Program-made: the position numbers and the translations under genes
From: Donghicola mangrovi
GTDB lineage: Bacteria > Pseudomonadota > Alphaproteobacteria > Rhodobacterales > Rhodobacteraceae
Assembly (NCBI RefSeq): GCF_013377535.1
Contig: NZ_JABCJE010000004.1
Span: forward strand, 186,001 to 250,000
Reading direction: 5' to 3'
DNA length: 64,000 bases
The notes under the pieces: generated by a model
Told to the model about the DNA's origin: nothing
Database searches by the model: none
What the model saw: the letters and a program-made list of their open reading frames with translations, nothing else
Shown: one piece after another, positions 53,135 to 61,332 of the stretch
Layout: each line of letters begins with the position of its first letter
Position numbering within the stretch: the first letter of the stretch is position 1

Positions 53135-54046
53135 TCAGTAGCCCTTGGATTGGTCCACCAGACCGGGGATTTCGGCCCCCTCGCGCAGGGCGCGGATGAC
53201 GTTGATGGCGTGCTCTGCGCCCTCGGCATAATCAGTCAAAGAGGCCACGTGCGGCGTGACGATCACCCGCGGATCGGCCCACGCCCAATGATCGGCGGGC
53301 AAGGGTTCGGGGTCGGTCACGTCCAGCATGGCGCTGGCGATGCGGCCACTGTTCAGGGCGTCTTGCAGCGCCTGCATATCCAGATGCGCCCCCCTGCCCG
53401 CGTGCACCAGCATCGCCCCGTGGGGCAGCTGCGCGAAAAGGTCCCCGTTTAGAATGCCCCGTGTTTCATCGGTCAGGGGCAGCAGGCAGACCAGCAGGTC
53501 GGTGCGCTGCAGGAAATCAGGCAGACCGTCCGCGCCGTACACTTCAATACCGTCCACTGGGGTGCCAGAGCGGCTCCAGCCAGCGACATCAAAGCCAAGG
53601 CCGGACAGGGTTTGCGCAGCCAAGGCCCCGATCCGGCCGATGCCCATGATGCCCACGCAGCGGCTGTGGCTGGGGTAGATGCCTTGGGCTTGCCATGTGC
53701 CTGTGGTCGCTTGTTCCAAATAAACCGGCATCTGGCGGTGCAGCATCAGGGTCGCCATCACGACCCAGTCGCGGACCATCGTCTCGATCCCGCTGGCGAT
53801 GGTGCGGGTCAGCACCACGCCTTCGGGCATCGGGGGCATGTGGTCCACACCCGCCGCCACGCAGATCACCGCTTTCAGGCTCGGGTATCGGCTCAGATCG
53901 GCGGGGGGCTGCCAGCAGGCCAGATAGGTGACATCGGCGGGGTCGGTGACCGCATCCTCGCCGATGATCATACGTTCGCCTGCGGCCTCCAGCATCGGCA
54001 GCCAGACCTTGGCGCGGTCTGGCAAAGAGGTATAGAGCAGCGCCAT
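53135..54046 (-). CDS. D-2-hydroxyacid dehydrogenase (GhrA-like glyoxylate/hydroxypyruvate reductase)
   Basis: A 303-aa NAD(P)-dependent reductase. The cofactor motif is GIMGIGRIGALAAQTL, and the catalytic Arg, Glu and His are in VHAGRGAHLD, DVTDPEPLP and VTPHVASLTDY. The length and the missing N-terminal extension fit GhrA. The start at 54046 overlaps the aminotransferase stop by one base. It may reduce the 2-oxo acid made by that aminotransferase. Confidence 0.88.
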   Translation of the reverse strand: MALLYTSLPDRAKVWLPMLEAAGERMIIGEDAVTDPADVTYLACWQPPADLSRYPSLKAVICVAAGVDHMPPMPEGVVLTRTIASGIETMVRDWVVMATLMLHRQMPVYLEQATTGTWQAQGIYPSHSRCVGIMGIGRIGALAAQTLSGLGFDVAGWSRSGTPVDGIEVYGADGLPDFLQRTDLLVCLLPLTDETRGILNGDLFAQLPHGAMLVHAGRGAHLDMQALQDALNSGRIASAMLDVTDPEPLPADHWAWADPRVIVTPHVASLTDYAEGAEHAINVIRALREGAEIPGLVDQSKGY

Positions 54047-55419
54047 CAGCGCAGAACCGCGCGGATTTCGGGATCGTCGAGGGTCAGATCCAGCACCTTG
54101 CGGGTGCGCTCGACGATCTGGTCGATTTCCTCTTCGGTGCAGCAGAGGGGCGGCGCGTAGCCGAAGATCCCTTGGGCAAAGGACCGCACGATCAACCCAT
54201 GCTCCCATGCGCGATCAAACAGGCGCGTGGCAGGCTGGACGCTGGCGGGCAGCGGGGTCTTGGCCTCTTTGTCGGTGACCAGTTCCACGGCGGCCAGCAT
54301 TCCGCGACCGCGCACATCGCCAACCAGCGGGTGATCCATCAGGCCGTTCAGACCGGCCATCAGACGTGCGCCCATCTTCTCGCCATTCTCCAACAGACCG
54401 CCTTCGTAGAGCGCCAGAACCTCCAGCCCCACAGCCGCCGACACAGGGTGGCCAGAGTAGGTGAAGCCGTGGCCGATCGCCTTGGCCCCTGCCCCGTCGC
54501 TTAGGGTCTGGTAGACGTGGTCCGACATGAACACCGCGCCCATGGGCACGTAGCCTGAGGTCAGGCCTTTGGCGGTGGTCATCAGGTCGGGGACGATGCC
54601 CTCTTCGGCACAGGCAAACAGCGGGCCGGTGCGGCCGAAACCGGTGATCACCTCATCCGCGATGAACAGGACGCCGTATTCGGTGCAGAGGTCACGCATG
54701 GCTTTGATCCAGCCCTTGGGCGGAACCAGAACGCCGCCCGAGCCTTGGATCGGCTCCACGTAGAAGGCCGCGACTTTGTGCGCGCCGATGGCTTCGACCT
54801 TGGCCCGCAGTTCCGCGACCGAGGCGTCGATGATCGCCTGCGGATCGGTACCGACGGGGTTGCGATACACATAGTGGGACGAAATTTTATGCTGCCAAGG
54901 ATAGGGCAAACCGAACCCGTCGTGGAAGGCGCTCAGCGCGGTCAGACCGGCCCCTAGCGAGGACGAGCCGTGATAGCCATTCTCGACCGAGATGAACTGG
55001 TCCCGCTCGGGCTGGCCTTTGGCGTGCCAGTAGTAGCGGACAAAGCGGATGGTGCTGTCCACCGCATCCGACCCGCCAAGGGTGAAGTAGACGTGGTTCA
55101 GATCACCGGGTGCTCGTTCGGCCAGCACGGCGGCCAGTTTGATCGGCGCCTCGGCCCCCAGATCAAAGTACCCCGTGGCATAGGGCAATCGGCGCATCTG
55201 CTCGGTCGCGGCCTCGATCACGGACTCTTGGCCGTAGCCCGCGTTCACGCACCACAGGCCCGCGAAACCGTCGATCAGCTCGCGCCCTTCGGCATCAGTG
55301 ACGCGCGCCCCTTTGGCCGAGGTCAGGACGCGGACACCGCGTGCTTCGTGGCCCTGAAAGGACGACACGGGGTGGATCAGGTGCTGGCGGTCCAGCTCGA
55401 CAAGGGAATTGGTCAGCAT
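54046..55419 (-). CDS. Class III aminotransferase (omega-amino acid type)
   Basis: PLP enzyme of 457 aa. The PLP-stacking region is YHGSSSLGAGLTAL, the Asp motif FIADEVITGFGRTG, and the Schiff-base Lys in TTAKGLTSGYVPMG. It resembles omega-amino acid:pyruvate or putrescine/taurine-type aminotransferases. It follows the GNAT gene after 15 bp and overlaps the 2-hydroxyacid dehydrogenase gene. Probably removes the terminal amino group of the imported or deacylated compound. Confidence 0.9.
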   Translation of the reverse strand: MLTNSLVELDRQHLIHPVSSFQGHEARGVRVLTSAKGARVTDAEGRELIDGFAGLWCVNAGYGQESVIEAATEQMRRLPYATGYFDLGAEAPIKLAAVLAERAPGDLNHVYFTLGGSDAVDSTIRFVRYYWHAKGQPERDQFISVENGYHGSSSLGAGLTALSAFHDGFGLPYPWQHKISSHYVYRNPVGTDPQAIIDASVAELRAKVEAIGAHKVAAFYVEPIQGSGGVLVPPKGWIKAMRDLCTEYGVLFIADEVITGFGRTGPLFACAEEGIVPDLMTTAKGLTSGYVPMGAVFMSDHVYQTLSDGAGAKAIGHGFTYSGHPVSAAVGLEVLALYEGGLLENGEKMGARLMAGLNGLMDHPLVGDVRGRGMLAAVELVTDKEAKTPLPASVQPATRLFDRAWEHGLIVRSFAQGIFGYAPPLCCTEEEIDQIVERTRKVLDLTLDDPEIRAVLR

Positions 55420-55434
55420 AATCTTGCTCCGGAA

Positions 55435-56286
55435 TTAGCCCAGTGCCTGAGACACGAGGGCGAAGGTTTTGAAAGGGGTGGGATGGGGCGCGTGGGCGGG
55501 CATTTGCATGGCGGTGCCGCCGCCCACATGGGTCAGGCCGAGCGTTTCCATGTGCCCGCCAAGGGCGTCCGAGGTCAGGTCAATCCGCAGGAATTTGCCT
55601 TTGGCTTGGCTCGCGGCAGCGTCGATCAAGGCGCGGGCAGCGATGGCATCCTCGGCCACCACGGGGCCAACGACCATGCCACGGCCAAATTCGCGCAACA
55701 TGGCAAAGCCGCCTGCGGTCGTCAGGACAGTGCCGGTGGCGGCGATCTGCTCCAGCAGGTGATGGCGGGACATGTCCGATGCGGATTGGTCGATTTTGGT
55801 CAGGTCGTGCAGGTCGGCCCTGCCGGTTTTGACGGGCTGTTCGGGGGTGCGGGCCTGCGCGATGCCTTGGTACTGGTGGATCTGGCCGTGGGCGACGAAC
55901 CCCAGCTTTTCATAGAGTGGCAGGCCATCTGCAGTCGCGACCAGCCGCAGGGTTTTCCCCTGCCCCAGCGCGATGATCGCATCCATCAGGCGGCGGCCAA
56001 GGCCGCGGCCACGGCAGGCTTCGTCCACGATGATCATGTTCAGAGTCGCCACGTCGCCAAAATCAGAACACAAGGCAGTGCCGACGATCTGGCCCCCATC
56101 CAGCGCCACGAACCCTTGGGCGGTGGTCAGGGTCAGAGCCCAATCCTCGGCGCGGTGGGGCCAGCCGGCCTGCTGCGACAGCCGCACGGCCCCCGCGATA
56201 TGCTCGGGGCCAAAGGGAGCCAAGGTGATCTGCTGCGGCGAAGGGGAGTTCAGGGTGTCCATCGTCATCGGGTCCATTCTGTTCAT
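55435..56286 (-). CDS. GNAT acetyltransferase with a second GNAT-like domain
   Basis: A 283-aa protein with an N-terminal GNAT domain (acetyl-CoA loop EACRGRGLGRRLMDA near 100) and a C-terminal GNAT-like half (FAMLREFGRGMVVGPVVAEDAIAARALIDAA). The gene at 60090 has the same two-part design and matching FGKGMVIGPVVAEDDA, so the two are paralogues. It is 15 bp upstream of the aminotransferase gene. It may acetylate an amine, with the deacylase upstream doing the reverse. Confidence 0.82.
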   Translation of the reverse strand: MNRMDPMTMDTLNSPSPQQITLAPFGPEHIAGAVRLSQQAGWPHRAEDWALTLTTAQGFVALDGGQIVGTALCSDFGDVATLNMIIVDEACRGRGLGRRLMDAIIALGQGKTLRLVATADGLPLYEKLGFVAHGQIHQYQGIAQARTPEQPVKTGRADLHDLTKIDQSASDMSRHHLLEQIAATGTVLTTAGGFAMLREFGRGMVVGPVVAEDAIAARALIDAAASQAKGKFLRIDLTSDALGGHMETLGLTHVGGGTAMQMPAHAPHPTPFKTFALVSQALG

Positions 56287-56371
56287 GGCCAGATTAGGAG
56301 GACGCCCGCGGCATGATCCGTTTGATGCTGTGGCGGCGCGGCAGTTTGGGCTGCGCTCGCCCCGCCCTGCC

Positions 56372-56385
56372 GCAGAAAATGCCGC
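56372..56385 (-). promoter_or_regulatory. GCGGCATTTTCTGC element upstream of the first GNAT gene
   Basis: On the minus strand GCGGCATTTTCTGC differs at one of 14 positions from GCGGCATATTCTGC at 53072-53085. It lies 86 bp upstream of the GNAT start, in the 111-bp gap after the deacylase gene. Confidence 0.5.
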
Positions 56386-56397
56386 GGGTGATTTGGG

Positions 56398-57516
56398 TTA
56401 GGCCGACAGGTGGCGACCCAGCGCCAGAACCATCTGCGCAGCGGCATCTAGTTCGTGGGTGGTCAGGTATTCCTCGGGCTTGTGCGCGCGAGAGATATCG
56501 CCGGGCCCGCAGATCACCGAGGGGATGCCCGCCTGCTGAAAGAGGCCCGCCTCGGTGCCGTAACTGACTGCGCCGATTGGCGAATTGCCCGACAGGCGTT
56601 CGGCGAGTAGGGCCAAGGGGGCGTCAGGAGCAAGGGCCAAGGCGGGATAGGACGAGATGATTTCGGCGGTCACTTCGGGCGGGCAGGACGCGATGATCGG
56701 GGCCAGCAGGGTTTCGGGAGCGATACCGGCTATGGCGCGGGCTTCGATCTGGGCCGAGGCGTGGTCGGGGATGATGTTCACCGCTTGGCCGCCTGCAACC
56801 GTGCCTATTTGCAGTGATGAATATGGCGGCGCGAAACGGTCGTCAGAAGGGCCCGATTTCAGTGTTTCGGCCTGCTCCGCCGCCGACATTAGCACCGGAA
56901 GCAGGGCATGGATCGCGTTCACCCCCAGATCGGGGCGGGAACTGTGGCCAGAGATCCCTTTGGCTGTCAGGCGCAGGGCGGCTTTGCCTTTGTGCGCCAG
57001 AACGGGGGTCATGCCCGACGGCTCGCCGACAAAACACCCCAAGGGCGGCGCGATCAGGTCTGGCAGGGCGGCGATCAGGTGGGACACGCCTTTGCAGCCA
57101 GCCTCTTCGTCATAGGACAGGGCGATGTGGATGGGCGCGGTCAGGGGCATCGCGGTCAGATCGGGGGCCATCGCCAGAACGGCAGCGACATAGCCCTTCA
57201 TATCGCAGGCCCCGCGTCCGATCAGGCGGTCGCCCTCGCGGCGCAATATAAACGGATCGGCCAACCATTCGGGTTCGCCCGCTGGGACAACATCCGCGTG
57301 GCCCGACAGAATGTACCCCGGCACTGCAGGATCGCCGAGGGTGGCCAGCAGATTATACCGGTCGCCCTCGGGGCCTTGCAGCAGATGATGCGGGATGCCG
57401 TGGCCGGTCAGGTAGTCGCTGACGAACTCCATCAGCGCGCCGTTGCTCTGCCCCACCACCGTGGGAAAGCCAACCAGCCGTTCCAACATCTGTTCAGGGG
57501 TGTACCGATCCGCCAT
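56398..57516 (-). CDS. argE: M20-family deacylase, acetylornithine deacetylase-like
   Basis: Zinc amidohydrolase of 372 aa, closest to ArgE by length and motifs. Metal ligands: His in SGHADVVP, Asp in GRGACDMKG, Glu pair in SYDEEAGCKG, and later Glu and His. The dimerisation lid lies at about 175-285. It cuts acetyl or another acyl group from an amino acid. In this neighbourhood it may work in breakdown of an N-acyl compound rather than arginine synthesis. The gene starts 3 bp after the cupin stop. Confidence 0.85.
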   Translation of the reverse strand: MADRYTPEQMLERLVGFPTVVGQSNGALMEFVSDYLTGHGIPHHLLQGPEGDRYNLLATLGDPAVPGYILSGHADVVPAGEPEWLADPFILRREGDRLIGRGACDMKGYVAAVLAMAPDLTAMPLTAPIHIALSYDEEAGCKGVSHLIAALPDLIAPPLGCFVGEPSGMTPVLAHKGKAALRLTAKGISGHSSRPDLGVNAIHALLPVLMSAAEQAETLKSGPSDDRFAPPYSSLQIGTVAGGQAVNIIPDHASAQIEARAIAGIAPETLLAPIIASCPPEVTAEIISSYPALALAPDAPLALLAERLSGNSPIGAVSYGTEAGLFQQAGIPSVICGPGDISRAHKPEEYLTTHELDAAAQMVLALGRHLSA

Positions 57517-57519
57517 GGC

Positions 57520-57888
57520 TCAGGACGCGATCACAAAGATTTTGCGCAGGGTTTCCAGCGTCTCCCATGTGCCGACGAAACCGGGCTTCATGATGAAGCT
57601 GTCGCCAGCGGTGAAGGTACTCGCCACTCCGCCATCCTCGGTGATCACGCACTTACCGGACAGAATGTGACAGAATTCAAAGGTTTCGCCCTTAATCGAG
57701 ATTGTCTTGCCGGGGGTCGTCTCCCAGATGCCGGTGCGGATTTTCCCCCATTTGGAGGCCTCGGCGATGGCGGCGTCCAGTTCCCACGTTTGGTAGGCGG
57801 GGTTGCCTTCGATCAGGCGGTCTGGGGCAGCGGTTGCGCATACGGGATCAAAGGTCGGCGCGGTGTTTACGGGCAGCAGTTTGGTCAT
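57520..57888 (-). CDS. Small cupin protein (DUF861 type)
   Basis: A 122-aa single-domain cupin. The two motifs are visible around GKTISIKGETFEFCHILSGKCVIT and FTAGDSFIMKPGFVGTWE. This is the ureidoglycine-aminohydrolase-like cupin group often found next to DAO-family oxidases. The ATG at 57888 opens the conserved part. No enzymatic role can be assigned. Confidence 0.8.
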   Translation of the reverse strand: MTKLLPVNTAPTFDPVCATAAPDRLIEGNPAYQTWELDAAIAEASKWGKIRTGIWETTPGKTISIKGETFEFCHILSGKCVITEDGGVASTFTAGDSFIMKPGFVGTWETLETLRKIFVIAS

Positions 57889-58091
57889 GTCAGGTCCAAT
57901 CCTTAGGTCTGCCGCCAGAGTGCCCCGCCAGCCCCCGCGCCAGTCACCGAACATCGCCCCTTGGCGGCATCCCGTGCCGTGGGTCACGGGCGATACGGAA
58001 TTTCGTGCCACGAAACGAGCAAACGCGGCGCACTGTGCCTGCCCGCCCGCGCCACACTGACAGCATCCAAGATTGTCCAAGGACCGCTGAC

Positions 58092-58757
58092 ATGACCTTC
58101 CGCCCCAAATTCATCACCTTTGACTGCCACGGCACCATGATCCTGTTCGATATGGCCGGTGCGGCGCGCGATCATTACGGCGCGATCCTGAGCCCCGCGC
58201 AGATGGACAAATTCATCGCCGATTTCTCGGCCTATCGTCTGGACGAGGTGCTCGGTGCGTGGAAACCCTATGCCGAGATCGTCTACAACGCGCTGGAGCG
58301 GACCTGTAAACGAAATGGCGTCGCCTTTGACCCCGCCGTGGCCGAGGATATCTATAACCGCGTGCCGACTTGGGGCCCTCATGCGGATGTGCCCGCCGGT
58401 CTGGCCAAGATCGCGCCGGAGATCCCGCTGGTGGCGCTGACCAACTCGATGAACGCGCAGATCCCGCATAACATCGCGAAACTGGGGGCACCGATTGCCC
58501 ATGTGTTCACCGCCGAAAGCGCGGGCGCCTACAAGCCGCAGATGAAGCCGTTCGAATACATGCTGGATCAACTGGGCTGCGGGCCAGAGGATATCCTGCA
58601 CGTGTCCTCTAGCTTCCGCTACGATCTGATGACCGCCCACGACATGGGGATCAAGAACAAGGTCTGGGTGAACCGCGGCCACGAGCCCGCGAACCCTTAT
58701 TACGGCTACACCGAGATCAAGGATGTGTCCGAACTGCCCGCCGTCGTGGGCCTGTAA
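58092..58757 (+). CDS. HAD-family hydrolase, haloacid dehalogenase type II-like (second copy)
   Basis: A 221-aa HAD enzyme. The nucleophile motif is FITFDCHGTMILFDM, then VALTNSMNAQ, and the Lys in AGAYKPQMKPFEYM. As in the first copy, the second Asp of phosphatases is absent. It starts the rightward arm, divergent from the cupin, and lies 12 bp before the PuuB-like gene. The two HAD genes flank the same catabolic cluster and may act on the same compound. Confidence 0.83.
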   Translation: MTFRPKFITFDCHGTMILFDMAGAARDHYGAILSPAQMDKFIADFSAYRLDEVLGAWKPYAEIVYNALERTCKRNGVAFDPAVAEDIYNRVPTWGPHADVPAGLAKIAPEIPLVALTNSMNAQIPHNIAKLGAPIAHVFTAESAGAYKPQMKPFEYMLDQLGCGPEDILHVSSSFRYDLMTAHDMGIKNKVWVNRGHEPANPYYGYTEIKDVSELPAVVGL

Positions 58758-58769
58758 GCGGAGGCTGCT

Positions 58770-60059
58770 ATGAAATACATGTCCTACTGGCATGACACGG
58801 CGGTGCCCTTTGCCGCCGCCATGCAGGGCCCTGTTGAGGGCAAGGTCGATGTGGCGATCATCGGCGCAGGTTTCACCGGCCTCAGCGCCGCCCGCAAACT
58901 GGCCCGCGAAGGGGTCAGCGTTGCGGTACTGGAGGCCGACCATGTGGGCGCAGGCGGTTCGGGGCGCAACGGGGGGCACCTGAACAACGGGGTCGCCCAT
59001 GGCTATGCCGATGCCAAAGGGCATCTGGGGGCCGATCAAGCGCACACCCTTTATCACGCCTATGACCGCTCGATCGACATGATCGAAGAGGTTATCCGCG
59101 AAGAAAACATCGCCTGTGATTTCCGCCGCTCGGGCAAGCTGAAGCTGGCCTCAAAGCCCTCCCATGTGGACGGGTTGAAGGCCAATTTTGACCTGATCCA
59201 TAAAGAAGTTGATCCAGATACCCGCTGGCTGTCGAAGTCCGATCTGACGAGCGAAGTCGGCGGAGAGGCGTTCCATGGCGGGATGCTCTACGAGAAGTCC
59301 GCCATGATGCACATGGGCAAATATGTTCAGGGTCTGGGGACGGCTGCGGCCCGCCAAGGGGCGAAAATCTGGGAATATGCGCCGGTCACCGCGCGGGACA
59401 AAACCGCCACCGGATGGCGGCTGACCACCCCCAAGGGCAGCATCGAGGCGGGTCGCGTGATCGCCGCCACGGGGGCCTATGGCGGGCGGGTTCAAGGATC
59501 GCCCTTGGGCTATTTCCGCCGCCGCATCATCTCGGTCGGGTCGTTCATCATCGCCACCCGTCCCCTGACCGCGCAAGAAATAGCGCAGACCGTGCCGAGG
59601 AACCGGACCTATGTGACCTCGATGAATATCGGGAACTACTTCCGCCTGTCGCCAGACAACCGGCTGATCTTTGGCGGGCGGGCAAGGTTCTCGGCCACGT
59701 CGGACCAGCAGTCGGACGCCAAGTCGGGCGATATCCTGCGCGCCAGCATGGAGCGTCTGTTCCCGCACCTGAAGGACATCCAGATCGACTATTGCTGGGG
59801 TGGCCTCGTGGGGATGACCAAGGACCGCTATCCCCGCGCCGGACAGGCGGACGGGATGATCTATGGCATGGGGTATTCCGGCCACGGGGCGCAGATGTCG
59901 ACCTTGCTGGGGCAATCTCTGGCCGATCTGGCGATGGGACGGACGGACACCAACCCGCTGGCGGGCATGGACTGGCCGACGATCCCGATGCACAGCGGCA
60001 AGCCGTGGTTCCTGCCACTGGTGGGCCTCTATTTCGGGCTGAAAGATCGCCTGAGCTAA
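58770..60059 (+). CDS. DAO-family oxidase, PuuB (gamma-glutamylputrescine oxidase)-like
   Basis: A 429-aa flavoprotein. Its FAD motif (VAIIGAGFTGLSAARKLAREG) follows an N-terminal YWHDTA segment common in this group, then GSGRNGGHLNNG, and a C-terminal YCWGGLVGMTKDRYPRAG and GMGYSGHGAQ. It should oxidise an amine or amino acid to an aldehyde or imine with release of H2O2 or transfer of electrons. It ends at a strong terminator. Confidence 0.87.
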   Translation: MKYMSYWHDTAVPFAAAMQGPVEGKVDVAIIGAGFTGLSAARKLAREGVSVAVLEADHVGAGGSGRNGGHLNNGVAHGYADAKGHLGADQAHTLYHAYDRSIDMIEEVIREENIACDFRRSGKLKLASKPSHVDGLKANFDLIHKEVDPDTRWLSKSDLTSEVGGEAFHGGMLYEKSAMMHMGKYVQGLGTAAARQGAKIWEYAPVTARDKTATGWRLTTPKGSIEAGRVIAATGAYGGRVQGSPLGYFRRRIISVGSFIIATRPLTAQEIAQTVPRNRTYVTSMNIGNYFRLSPDNRLIFGGRARFSATSDQQSDAKSGDILRASMERLFPHLKDIQIDYCWGGLVGMTKDRYPRAGQADGMIYGMGYSGHGAQMSTLLGQSLADLAMGRTDTNPLAGMDWPTIPMHSGKPWFLPLVGLYFGLKDRLS

Positions 60060-60062
60060 ACC

Positions 60063-60086
60063 AAAGGGGCCGCGTAGGCCCCTTTT
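60063..60086. terminator. Bidirectional rho-independent terminator
   Basis: AAAGGGGCC and GGCCCCTTT form a 9-bp stem with loop GCGTA; TTTT follows on the plus strand and a short T run on the minus strand. It separates the convergent PuuB-like and GNAT genes. Confidence 0.88.
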
Positions 60087-60089
60087 CCT

Positions 60090-61064
60090 TTACCCCAGTG
60101 AATGCGCGGCAAGTCCGTACATAAGTGGCCCCTCGGTCGCGCGGCGCTGTTTGCCGATATACATCTCGGTCACGGTGTCAAAGACACCCATGCCTGCTGC
60201 GGACAGGAACGCTTTGAACTGTTCGCTTTGCTGGGGGGTATCAAGGCGGGTGAACTGCCCCTCGCACGCTTGGATCAGGGGCGCGACCAGCTGCATCGCC
60301 ATGGCGTCATCCTCAGCCACGACGGGACCGATCACCATGCCCTTGCCGAATTTACGCATCAGGGCATAGCCGCAGATTGCGCCGCCCCGTTCCACCACCA
60401 TGCCCGTCGAATGGCCCAGCAGCGCATCCAGCACCACCGTCCGCGCCGCGCCATAGGCGTGAGCGTCCAAGGCATGGATCACATCGCGGTCCGCAGAGTT
60501 CATGGGGCGCAGGTCCAGCCCCGCCACGGGGCTCGGCAAACGGAAGGGGCGCGCGATCCCCTGCTGCTGCCAGATGGTGCCGACGGGATCGAAACCGGCA
60601 GCCTCGTACAGGCGATAGCCCGATCGCGTCGCACTCAGGCGCAGGTCGCGCCCTTCGCAGTCGCGCATGATTTCCCGCAAGAGGCGCCGCCCCGCCCCCA
60701 TCGCCTGAAGGCGCGGCGTGGTCACCATCATCCCGAACATGGCGAAATCATCGCCCATCGGGAAATACATCGACGACCCCAAAGGCCGCCCGATCGCATC
60801 CAGCGCGATGTACCCCTGCCCCAGCGACAGGAACAGGTCCAGATCGTGGTCGCGGTGGGGCCAGAACACGCTGACGGTCAGTTCGTGCAGCAAAGGGCGC
60901 TTGGACACATCGGTCGGGACGATCACCGCCTCGAACGCGTCCAGAACCAAGGGCGCCTCTTCGACCAAGCGGGCACCGGCCATGAACGCGCCGTACCTGT
61001 CCGCAGATGCGGTGGTGTGGCCCTTTGGGGTGGCCGGAGCGGCTGTCGGAGAAGTGCCCTGCAT
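60090..61064 (-). CDS. GNAT acetyltransferase with a second GNAT-like domain (paralogue)
   Basis: A 324-aa protein with the same design as the gene at 55435: first GNAT domain with the acetyl-CoA loop RLQAMGAGRRLLREIM near 150, then a second half containing ALMRKFGKGMVIGPVVAEDDAMAM. Its N terminus is about 35 residues longer. It is a single gene on the edge of the cluster with AT-core elements upstream. Substrate unknown. Confidence 0.8.
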   Translation of the reverse strand: MQGTSPTAAPATPKGHTTASADRYGAFMAGARLVEEAPLVLDAFEAVIVPTDVSKRPLLHELTVSVFWPHRDHDLDLFLSLGQGYIALDAIGRPLGSSMYFPMGDDFAMFGMMVTTPRLQAMGAGRRLLREIMRDCEGRDLRLSATRSGYRLYEAAGFDPVGTIWQQQGIARPFRLPSPVAGLDLRPMNSADRDVIHALDAHAYGAARTVVLDALLGHSTGMVVERGGAICGYALMRKFGKGMVIGPVVAEDDAMAMQLVAPLIQACEGQFTRLDTPQQSEQFKAFLSAAGMGVFDTVTEMYIGKQRRATEGPLMYGLAAHSLG

Positions 61065-61155
61065 GGATTGCCCTTGTCTTGTTCTTGGTGCACTGAAGCC
61101 AGCGAGATACGGCCGGGTGCAACACCACTATCGCGCGGAACAGATGGATTATTCT

Positions 61156-61214
61156 ACCGAATATGCGGTTTCTCCGACACATTCTGCCGCGTGAAATAGT
61201 CGTATATTCTGTGG
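61156..61214. promoter_or_regulatory. Cluster of AT-core elements upstream of the second GNAT gene
   Basis: ACCGAATATGCGGT (61156-61169, near-palindrome), ACATTCTGCCGC (61179-61190) and CGTATATTCTGTGG (61201-61214) lie in the divergent gap between the GNAT and methyltransferase genes. They share TTCTGC/GCGGCA or ATATTC with the elements at 52916, 53071 and 56372. Confidence 0.45.
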
Positions 61215-61261
61215 CCTCTGCGGATTTGCGCCGCAGCGGGCGGGCGCTATCGAAATGGTGC

Positions 61262-61289
61262 TTGACCGGATTTATAGGCGGGATAAATG
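61262..61289 (+). promoter_or_regulatory. Possible sigma-70 promoter for the methyltransferase gene
   Basis: TTGACC and TAAATG are 16 bp apart, 44 bp before the suggested start of the methyltransferase gene. Two hexamers in a GC-rich genome are suggestive only. Confidence 0.3.
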
Positions 61290-61332
61290 GCGCTCGCGGA
61301 CGCCACGCTCCGTGCCACTTTCCGAAAACCAG

